Part shown: in pieces, positions 1 through 8,709 of the stretch
Position numbering within the stretch: the first letter of the stretch is position 1
Layout: every line of letters begins with the position of its first letter
Assembly (NCBI GenBank): GCA_031282535.1
Contig: JAITDM010000257.1
Location: 1-9,801 of the forward strand
From: Oscillospiraceae bacterium
GTDB lineage: Bacteria > Bacillota > Clostridia > Oscillospirales > UBA929
Direction: 5' to 3'
Length of the DNA: 9,801 nucleotides
Program-made: the position numbers and the translations under genes
The notes under the pieces: generated by a model
What the model saw: the letters and a program-made list of their open reading frames with translations, nothing else
What the model was told of the DNA's origin: nothing
Databases searched by the model: none

Positions 1-127
1 CGCCGCCTTCGGCGTCCCGCCGTGGATACGTTGGGATTGGCGTTCGAAATAGTTTCCGCAGGTTCTTTTGCCATATGTCCGTGTGGTGCGGAACGCGGGA
101 CGCCGAGGGCGGCCTCCCCTACGAGGT
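1..127. repeat. Interspersed repeat, copy 1 (partial at window edge)
   Basis: This segment recurs at 277-403 with 122 of 127 bases identical; the differences are at positions 41, 49, 89, 114 and 121. Its left end is the remainder of a hairpin whose full form is visible at 273-294 (arms GGGACGCCG and CGGCGTCCC, loop CCTT); here the first four bases lie outside the window. Its right end holds a related hairpin in the opposite orientation at 97-118, with one arm base changed (C at 114). No coding sequence is supported. Repeats of this palindromic style are, from memory, common between genes in many Clostridia; the exact family name is not something I can assign. Confidence 0.9.
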
Positions 128-184
128 GCCGCGAAGCGGCGGAGGGGTTTCCCCGCGGGACACCGCGTAACGTACCCATTGAAT
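128..184. repeat. Palindrome-rich spacer between repeat copies
   Basis: This stretch occurs once in the window but is packed with small palindromes: GCCGC-GAA-GCGGC at 128-140, GGGG-TTT-CCCC at 144-154, the 8-bp palindrome CCCGCGGG at 152-159, and CCATT-G-AATGG at 176-186, running into the next repeat. The pattern resembles the intergenic palindromic elements of GC-rich Clostridia rather than a gene. I see no open frame with a ribosome binding site. Confidence 0.6.
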
Positions 185-253
185 GGTGTGGAACGCGGGA
201 CGCCGAGGGCGGCGTCCCCTACAAGGTTTGCGCAACATAATCTGCGGGCGATA
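185..253. repeat. Interspersed repeat, second type, copy 1
   Basis: This segment matches 361-429 with three mismatches in 69 bases (positions 221, 223 and 245 here). The first part (185-227) also matches 85-127, so the block occurs three times. It contains a perfect 9-bp stem with a 4-base loop at 197-218 (GGGACGCCG, AGGG, CGGCGTCCC). The part after the hairpin carries CATAAT, and both copies end in GGGCGATA, which looks a little like a promoter -10, but no good -35 is paired with either. Confidence 0.88.
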
Positions 254-296
254 CTATTTACCTGCGTCGTTGGGGACGCCGCCTTCGGCGTCCCGC
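195..296. repeat. Inverted-repeat-bounded element, possible MITE-like unit
   Basis: The hairpin-forming 25-base block at 195-219 is repeated as its reverse complement at 272-296 with one mismatch, giving a roughly 100-bp unit bounded by inverted repeats that are themselves palindromic. The interior (221-270) has no open frame. The same inverted blocks also bound 272-395, so the true element boundary is ambiguous. No transposase and no clear target-site duplication are visible. A miniature inverted-repeat element or a chain of REP-like palindromes are the two readings; the sequence alone does not decide between them. Confidence 0.5.
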
Positions 297-429
297 CGTG
301 GATACGTTGGGATTGGTGTTCGAACTAGTTTCCGCAGGTTCTTTTGCCATATGTCCGTGTGGTGTGGAACGCGGGACGCCGAGGGCGGCGTCCCCTGCGA
401 GGTTTGCGCAACATAATCTGTGGGCGATA
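277..429. repeat. Interspersed repeat, composite copy adjoining ade
   Basis: Positions 277-403 repeat 1-127, and 361-429 repeat 185-253, so this copy is a composite of both blocks. It carries perfect 9-bp hairpins at 273-294 (loop CCTT, left arm starting just before this copy) and 373-394 (loop AGGG), exactly 100 bases apart, the same spacing as the hairpins at the window start and at 97 and as those at 97 and 197. The repeat stops eight bases before the ade ribosome binding site, so any promoter for ade must lie inside or upstream of repeat DNA. I could not find a convincing promoter here. Confidence 0.88.
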
Positions 430-436
430 TGATGGC

Positions 437-443
437 AGGGAGG
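437..443 (+). promoter_or_regulatory. Ribosome binding site deciding the ade start
   Basis: AGGGAGG lies five bases before ATG 449. It is outside the repeat DNA and sets the start at 449 rather than at the in-frame ATG 344, which falls inside the repeat and has no such site. Confidence 0.8.
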
Positions 444-448
444 ACGAC

Positions 449-2185
449 ATGGAAAAACAAGCGCTCAAACAGTTGATCGACGTGGCGGCCGGGCGGCGGC
501 CGGCCGATTTGGTGATCAAATACGGCAAAGTGGTGGACGTCTACAGCGGATGCGTGACCGAGGGCGATGTCGCCCTGTGCGGCGGGCGCATCGCGGGGGT
601 GGGCGACTACGAGGGGCTGCAGACGGTGGACGCCCGGGGCCAGTACGCGGCGCCCGGGTTCATCGACAGCCATATCCATATCGAATCCTCCTACGTGAGC
701 CCCGAGGAGATCGGACGGCTGCTGACACCCTGCGGGAGTACCACAATCATCGCCGACCCGCACGAGATCGTGAACGTGTGCGGCCTCGAAGGGCTCCGCT
801 ATATGCTGGACGCCGCGGAGGAGACGGCGCTGGATATCCGCTATATGCTGCCCTCCTGCGTGCCGGCTACCCCATTTGAACACGCGGGCGCCGTCGTCGA
901 CGCGGCGGCCATGGAAGCGCCCATGGGCGACAGCCGCATTTTGGGGCTGGGCGAGTTTATGAACTACCCGGGCGTGGTGGCCGGCCTCGACGAGGCGCTG
1001 GACAAACTGCTGACGGCCCACAGAGCGGGCAAACCAATAGACGGACACTGCCCGGCCGTGTCCGGCAAGGATTTGAACGCCTACGCCGCGGCGCTGATCC
1101 ACACCGACCACGAATGCACCACCGTCGCGGAGATGCAGGACCGGATCGCCCGGGGCCTCTATGTGCTGCTGCGACAGGGGTCCGCCTGCCACGACCTGCG
1201 GCGCCTGCTGAAAGGCGTCACGCGGGAAAACAGCCGCCGCTGCCTGCTGTGCAGCGACGACCGGCAGCCCAAGACCATTTTTGAACGCGGCCACCTGGAC
1301 GACCACCTGCGCATCTGCGTGGAGGAGGGGGTGGACGCCGTCGCCGCCATCCGGATGGCCACCCTGAACGCGGCGGAGTGCTTCCGCCTGTACGACAGAG
1401 GCGCCGTCGCGCCGGGCCTGCGGGCCGACATCGTGCTGCTGGAGGACCTGAAGGATTTCCGGGTGCGCCGGGTCTTCATCGAGGGCCGCGAGGTGGCGCG
1501 GGACGGCCGGTACCTGCTGCCCGTCGCCCGCCGCGGCATCGGGCCGGTCTCCGGCAGTTTCCACGTGAAGGACTTCCATGCGGACAAACTGAAGCTGCAC
1601 CTGCGGTCGGATACTGTCCACGTCATCGGCGTCAACCCGGGCACGGTGGTGACCCGCAAGGAAACCGCCGTGGTGCAGCGGGACGCGGAGGGCGACTTCG
1701 TGTTTGCGCCGGAGGCGGACATTGCCAAAGTGGCCGTGGTGGAGCGCCACCAGAACACGGGCCGTGTGGCGGTGGGCCTGCTGCGCGGCTACGGCATCCG
1801 GCACGGCGCGGTGGCCCTGTCGGTGGCGCACGATTCCCACAACATCATCGTGGTGGGGGTGAGCAACGCGGAGATGGCCTGCGCGGTGGAACGGCTGATG
1901 GATCAAAACGGCGGCGTGGTGATGGTGCGGGGCGGCGAGGTGGTCGGCAGCATGCCCATGCCCATCGGCGGGATCATGAGCGACCAGACGGGCGAGTGGG
2001 TGGACAGAAAGCTCACGGACCTGCACGACGCGGCCCGCCAGGTGCTGGGGATCAGCCGGGATGTGGAGCCGGTGATGACGCTGTGCTTCATGTCGCTGGC
2101 GGTGATCCCCGAGATCAAGCTGACCGATATGGGGCTGTTCGATGTGACGGCGTTTGCGTTCATCCCGGTGGAGGCGCAGACGTGA
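449..2185 (+). CDS. ade: Adenine deaminase (EC 3.5.4.2), amidohydrolase superfamily
   Basis: A 578-residue protein, close to the roughly 580 residues usual for bacterial Ade/AdeC. It hydrolyses adenine to hypoxanthine and ammonia in the cytoplasm, feeding purine salvage. The amidohydrolase metal motif HIHIE is at residues 75-79, preceded by APGFIDS. The family block DPHEIVNVCG is at 103-112, LPSCVPAT at 134-141, GEFMNYPG at 168-175, GHCP at 199-202, and the conserved aspartate pair in SDDRQP at 269-274. The C-terminal part carries Ade-specific HQNTGR (434-439), HDSHN (461-465) and PMPIGGIMSD (503-512). The frame stays open upstream to 344, but that extension translates repeat DNA and is not family sequence. 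No purine riboswitch or clear promoter is seen upstream. The gene converges on the next gene and probably forms a single-gene unit. Confidence 0.96.
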   Translation: MEKQALKQLIDVAAGRRPADLVIKYGKVVDVYSGCVTEGDVALCGGRIAGVGDYEGLQTVDARGQYAAPGFIDSHIHIESSYVSPEEIGRLLTPCGSTTIIADPHEIVNVCGLEGLRYMLDAAEETALDIRYMLPSCVPATPFEHAGAVVDAAAMEAPMGDSRILGLGEFMNYPGVVAGLDEALDKLLTAHRAGKPIDGHCPAVSGKDLNAYAAALIHTDHECTTVAEMQDRIARGLYVLLRQGSACHDLRRLLKGVTRENSRRCLLCSDDRQPKTIFERGHLDDHLRICVEEGVDAVAAIRMATLNAAECFRLYDRGAVAPGLRADIVLLEDLKDFRVRRVFIEGREVARDGRYLLPVARRGIGPVSGSFHVKDFHADKLKLHLRSDTVHVIGVNPGTVVTRKETAVVQRDAEGDFVFAPEADIAKVAVVERHQNTGRVAVGLLRGYGIRHGAVALSVAHDSHNIIVVGVSNAEMACAVERLMDQNGGVVMVRGGEVVGSMPMPIGGIMSDQTGEWVDRKLTDLHDAARQVLGISRDVEPVMTLCFMSLAVIPEIKLTDMGLFDVTAFAFIPVEAQT

Positions 2186-2230
2186 AGCGTTTGCCCGTGA
2201 CAATAGAGATATATAATGTATACACGCAGA

Positions 2231-2280
2231 CGCAGCAAGGGCCCCGCGCATACGGATGTATACGCGGGGCCCTTGCTGCG
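2231..2280. terminator. Bidirectional hairpin between convergent genes
   Basis: A perfect 18-bp inverted repeat (arms 2231-2248 and 2263-2280, beginning CGCAGCAAGGG) with a 14-base loop, in which ATAC and GTAT can pair further. A smaller GC hairpin (2279-2285 with 2291-2297) abuts it just beyond the stop of the minus-strand gene. The position between two convergent stop codons fits a shared transcription terminator. Neither side has a real run of U, so it may act as a factor-assisted terminator or as a 3'-end stabilising hairpin rather than a classic intrinsic terminator. Confidence 0.75.
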
Positions 2281-2297
2281 CCGGGGTTCGCCCGGCG

Positions 2298-3647
2298 TTA
2301 CGCCGCCGGCGTGAGCAGCTTTAAGGAGCGGAACATCCGCCGGATGACGGTCCAGTCCTGGGGGGTGTAGGGCTTGGCAAAGCCGTGTTTGTAGGAGCCG
2401 TCGGCCAGGGGGCCGACCACGGCATCAAGCGTCGTATCCTTGTCGACGGCGCCGTTTGTCAGGTTGCCGTACCATTTGACGGACTGCCCCAGGAGGGTGT
2501 CGGACAGCGTGGTCTCGGACAGCCCGTCCGGATTGAAGGAGGGGGAAAAGCCCGAGTAGATGCCAAAGACCGGCACGTCCTGCCCGATGGGCACGAGCTT
2601 CCGGACGTACACCACGTCGTAGTCGGCGCCGGTTTCTGTGTAGTAGACATAGCCCTTCTCGATCTGGAGACTGAAGTCGTAAAACGAGACGGTCCGCTCG
2701 GAGGTGTCCGGGGTGTATGAGCCCGCCCGGATCGAGTCCAGGATGGCCGACGTCATGCTGACGCAGCTCTCGCGGTGGGTGAAGGCGCTGGCGTCGACGA
2801 CCACGGCGATCGTCGCCAGCGTGTCGTCGGCAAACCGGAGCAGGGCGCCGCCCAGCAGGGTCTGGTCAGACGCCGTCAGCGTCTGCGGCGTGAAGGCGAG
2901 GTAGGAGAGACCGCCGCCGACCGTCTTGACGTCGGCGTATTGATAGCTCTCGTCGAACTGGGCCAGCCGGGCGTCCTCCCGGAGATCGCCCGTGCTGGTG
3001 CTCAGGAACGAGGACGCGTACACCGTCATCGTCTGGTTGTGTTCGGAGAGGATGAGCCGCGTCTCAATGTCGCCTGACGGGTCGGTCCCTGAGGCGCCGG
3101 TGTCCGTGAAGGGGACGTTTCGCGTCCCCGCCGGCATGTTGACGAGGAACTGGCCGTTTAGCAGCGGGAAGGGCTCCGAAGCCGTCTTGCCCTCCAAAAG
3201 CGGGATGCGCACCGGGTCGGAGAGCAGGACGAAACGCGCGTCGCCGTCCCACTCGACGCCGAGGCCGAAGCTCTCGCCCAAAAAGCGGAGCGGGACAAAG
3301 GTGCGCCCGCCCACGAGACGCGGGGGTACGTCGAGCGCCACGGGTTCGTCGCCCACATAGGCCATCTCGACCCCCAGGGCCAGCGCCAGCGTGGGGCCCA
3401 CGCGGCGGTCCGGCGTGATCACGGCCATGTCGGACTCGGGGTACCAGTCGACGAGGCAGCCCAGCGCCTCCGCAATGGCGCGCACCGGGACCAGCGTCCG
3501 GCCGTTCTCGATGAACGGATCGACGTCAAACAGGATCTCATCGCCGTCCAGAAATACGCGGATCCTGTCGGGCGCGGCCAATGCCGCCGGGCCGGCGCAC
3601 AACAGCAGGCACGCCAGTGCCAACAGCAGACAGATGCTTTTTTTCAT
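2298..3647 (-). CDS. Secreted protein with copper amine oxidase N-terminal-like (stalk) domain
   Basis: A 449-residue predicted exported protein. Residues 1-24 form a signal peptide: MKKS, a long leucine/alanine core, then ALA-AP as a likely cleavage site. Residues 28-143 hold the stalk domain (Pfam Cu_amine_oxidN1 type), seen as two halves: VFLDGD with ENGRTLVPVRAIAEALG (47-63), and ALDVPPRLVGGRTFVPLRFLGE-like sequence (104-125) ending in VEWD. In Clostridia this domain is a common surface or cell-wall module and carries no amine oxidase activity. Residues 165-445 are not a family I can name; they look like two successive alpha/beta lobes. The longer in-frame start at 3779 would add 44 residues ahead of the signal peptide and is rejected. 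The ribosome binding site is AGAGGGGA (3657-3664). Function is unknown; a cell-envelope or sensing role is inference. Confidence 0.85.
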   Translation of the reverse strand: MKKSICLLLALACLLLCAGPAALAAPDRIRVFLDGDEILFDVDPFIENGRTLVPVRAIAEALGCLVDWYPESDMAVITPDRRVGPTLALALGVEMAYVGDEPVALDVPPRLVGGRTFVPLRFLGESFGLGVEWDGDARFVLLSDPVRIPLLEGKTASEPFPLLNGQFLVNMPAGTRNVPFTDTGASGTDPSGDIETRLILSEHNQTMTVYASSFLSTSTGDLREDARLAQFDESYQYADVKTVGGGLSYLAFTPQTLTASDQTLLGGALLRFADDTLATIAVVVDASAFTHRESCVSMTSAILDSIRAGSYTPDTSERTVSFYDFSLQIEKGYVYYTETGADYDVVYVRKLVPIGQDVPVFGIYSGFSPSFNPDGLSETTLSDTLLGQSVKWYGNLTNGAVDKDTTLDAVVGPLADGSYKHGFAKPYTPQDWTVIRRMFRSLKLLTPAA

Positions 3648-3695
3648 AATGTGATGTCCCCTCTCGTCTTCCGACTTGTCGCGGCTTGTATGTTT

Positions 3696-3724
3696 ATTAT
3701 AGGAGGAAGATCGATGGAAGTAAA
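3696..3724 (-). promoter_or_regulatory. Sigma-A-type promoter for the stalk-domain gene
   Basis: Read on the minus strand, TTTACT (3719-3724) and a consensus TATAAT (3696-3701) are separated by 17 bases. The predicted transcript start is near 3689, giving a leader of about 40 nt before ATG 3647. This promoter diverges from the nifJ promoter about 100 bases away. Confidence 0.7.
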
Positions 3725-3821
3725 GAAAAATTTGTACCATGTGCCGCAACCCCCCCGTGACCCGGAAAGATGTCGACAATTGTTAATGCGTTCAAACATT
3801 TCTCTTTTTTTTACTTTTCGG

Positions 3822-3850
3822 TTTACATAGCCGGAAAATGATGATAAAAT
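3822..3850 (+). promoter_or_regulatory. Sigma-A-type promoter for nifJ
   Basis: TTTACA (3822-3827) and TAAAAT (3845-3850) are separated by exactly 17 bases, each one base off consensus, in a locally AT-rich stretch. The predicted start near 3857 leaves a leader of about 145 nt before ATG 4003, unusually long compared with the degV leader in this window. Confidence 0.7.
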
Positions 3851-3892
3851 ATGAGAGATTAGTGAGAGTGTCGAACATGCGCGCCGCGCCGG

Positions 3893-3916
3893 CCCGCCGA
3901 CGGCGGGGGTGTTTTT
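3893..3916 (+). terminator. Terminator-like hairpin in the nifJ leader (possible attenuator)
   Basis: CCCGCC (3893-3898) pairs with GGCGGG (3902-3907) around a 3-base loop, followed by GGTG and five T residues ending at 3916. The hairpin lies inside the predicted nifJ transcript, upstream of its start codon. The stem is only 6 bp and two G residues separate it from the T run, so its strength is uncertain. The rest of the leader holds a 12-bp palindrome (ATCAATTTTGAT, 3942-3953) and the ribosome binding site AAGGAGG (3986-3992). Confidence 0.4.
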
Positions 3917-4002
3917 CGGTCGTTTGCCGCCCACCTCGCGAATCAATTTTGATGAGATTTCCCCAAAAAGTGTGAGGATTCTACCAAGGAGGAAAACGTC
4001 GT

Positions 4003-7593
<3,591 letters not shown>

Positions 7594-7653
7594 TCGCATA
7601 CGGCGCATAGGCCGTACACCACCCGGCCATCGCACACAAAATGACAAAACACC

Positions 7654-7693
7654 GGGCGCCGCGGGAGCAAACTCCCCCGCGGCGCCCACTTTT
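7654..7693 (+). terminator. Intrinsic-type terminator after nifJ
   Basis: A perfect 12-bp GC stem (7654-7665 with 7676-7687) and a 10-base loop, followed by AC and a run of four T. It lies 60 bases beyond the nifJ stop. A smaller 6-bp hairpin, TACGGC/GCCGTA (7599-7616), sits right after the stop codon. The T run is short, but the stem is very stable. Confidence 0.8.
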
Positions 7694-7705
7694 GCGCCAA
7701 AATGC

Positions 7706-7734
7706 TTGCCAGATCCCCCGAATTTTTATATAAT
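7706..7734 (+). promoter_or_regulatory. Sigma-A-type promoter for degV (and ABC-F)
   Basis: TTGCCA (7706-7711) and a consensus TATAAT (7729-7734) are spaced by 17 bases. The start predicted near 7741 gives a leader of about 33 nt. The promoter lies just beyond the nifJ terminator, so this is a separate transcription unit. Confidence 0.8.
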
Positions 7735-7773
7735 AGGAGTCATGCATATATTTTAAAGCGAGGAGAGAGCTAG

Positions 7774-8649
7774 ATGCCGTACGTATTGATGACCGACTCC
7801 GGAAGCGACCTGCCGCACACCTACTACCGCGAGCACGATCTCACGATGCTCTCGATCTATTTTTCCTTCGGGGACAAAACCGTGCCGGACGACGCCGGGC
7901 AGAGCATGACGTACGCGGACTTCTATCGGACCATGCGCGAGGGGGCCATGCCGACCACGTCGATGGTCACCCCCGAGGACTACACGCGGACGTTTGAACC
8001 GGTGCTGGCGTCGGGGCGGGACATCCTGTACCTCGCGTTCAGCTCGGGGCTGTCCGGGTCCTGCCAGGGCGCTTGCATGGCGGCGGAGGAGCTGGCGAAG
8101 CAATACCCGGACCGCCGCGCCGTGGTGATTGACAGCCTGTGCGCCTCTCTCGGGCAGGGGCTGCTGATGGACTATGTGGTCCGCCAGGTGCGCGCGGGCC
8201 GCTCGCTCGACGAGGTGCACGCCTGGGTGGAGGAGAACAAGATGCGTCTCAACCACCTGGTCACGGTGGACGACCTCATGCACCTGCACCGGGGCGGGCG
8301 CGTGTCGCGCGCCTCGGCCATGATGGGCACCCTGATCGGGATCAAGCCGATGATCTACGTGAACCACGAGGGCAAACTGATCGTGGACGCCAAAAAGCGG
8401 GGACGCCGCCACGCGCTGGACCGCCTGGTCGACTGGATGGGTGAGTACGCGGACGGCACGGAGTTTGACGCGATCGCCATCAGCCACAGCGACTGCGAGG
8501 CGGACGCCCAGTATGTCGCGGACCAGGTCTGCGAGCGGTACCAGGTGGGGCGCGTCATCATCAACTACATCGGCACCGTCATCGGGTCCCACACGGGCCC
8601 GGGTACGGTGGCGCTGTTCTTCCTCGGGAAAACGCGGCAACGCAATTGA
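7774..8649 (+). CDS. DegV family fatty-acid-binding protein (FakB-like)
   Basis: A 291-residue cytoplasmic protein, the usual length of the DegV family. Characterised members (FakB) hold a fatty acid so that the FakA kinase can phosphorylate it for entry into phospholipid synthesis. Visible motifs: TDSGSDLP at 7-14, TTSMVTP at 61-67, FSSGLSGS at 89-96, LHRGGRVS at 171-178, IGIKP at 188-192, and IGSHTGPGT at 270-278 ending in the typical FFLGK tail. The threonines at 61-62 and serines of the FSSGLSGS loop are the expected carboxylate-binding positions. The start is supported by AGGAG (7761-7765) eight bases upstream. No fakA gene is in the window, so the kinase partner and substrate are unknown; Firmicutes usually carry several paralogues. 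The ABC-F gene follows 60 bases later with no terminator between. Confidence 0.95.
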   Translation: MPYVLMTDSGSDLPHTYYREHDLTMLSIYFSFGDKTVPDDAGQSMTYADFYRTMREGAMPTTSMVTPEDYTRTFEPVLASGRDILYLAFSSGLSGSCQGACMAAEELAKQYPDRRAVVIDSLCASLGQGLLMDYVVRQVRAGRSLDEVHAWVEENKMRLNHLVTVDDLMHLHRGGRVSRASAMMGTLIGIKPMIYVNHEGKLIVDAKKRGRRHALDRLVDWMGEYADGTEFDAIAISHSDCEADAQYVADQVCERYQVGRVIINYIGTVIGSHTGPGTVALFFLGKTRQRN

Positions 8650-8675
8650 GAATGGAGAATGGAGAATTGAGAATT
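8648..8675. repeat. Short 7-bp tandem repeat on the degV stop codon
   Basis: Four successive 7-base units, GAGAATG twice then GAGAATT twice, begin inside the degV stop codon (TGA, 8647-8649) and are flanked by AATT on the left and AA on the right. Sequences of this AATTGAGAATGGAGAATT style recur between genes in many Firmicutes genomes, as I recall. It does not disturb the DegV C-terminus, which ends as expected for the family. Confidence 0.8.
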
Positions 8676-8709
8676 AAGGACGGGGGATGGCCCATAGGGG
8701 GCGCGCGGC

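Noticed and set aside
1..429. CRISPR array
   Set aside because: Repeats are palindromic hairpins of mixed orientation with unequal, partly repeated spacers, and no cas gene is present.
395..448. A promoter for ade using TTGCGC (404-409) and TATGAT (428-433)
   Set aside because: The start it predicts (about 440) would cut into the ribosome binding site at 437-443, and the -35 match is poor.
254..2251. A 665-codon open frame on the minus strand, antisense to ade
   Set aside because: Same GC-bias shadow effect; no motif, no ribosome binding site, and it runs through repeat DNA and the convergent hairpin.
3714..3830. A 38-codon plus-strand frame with a perfect AGGAGG seven bases before its ATG
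   Set aside because: The apparent ribosome binding site overlaps the -10 region of the minus-strand promoter, no plus-strand promoter would include it in a transcript, and the peptide has no recognisable character.
7753..8640. A 295-codon minus-strand frame antisense to degV
   Set aside because: Composition is that of a GC-bias shadow and the plus strand encodes a clear DegV protein.
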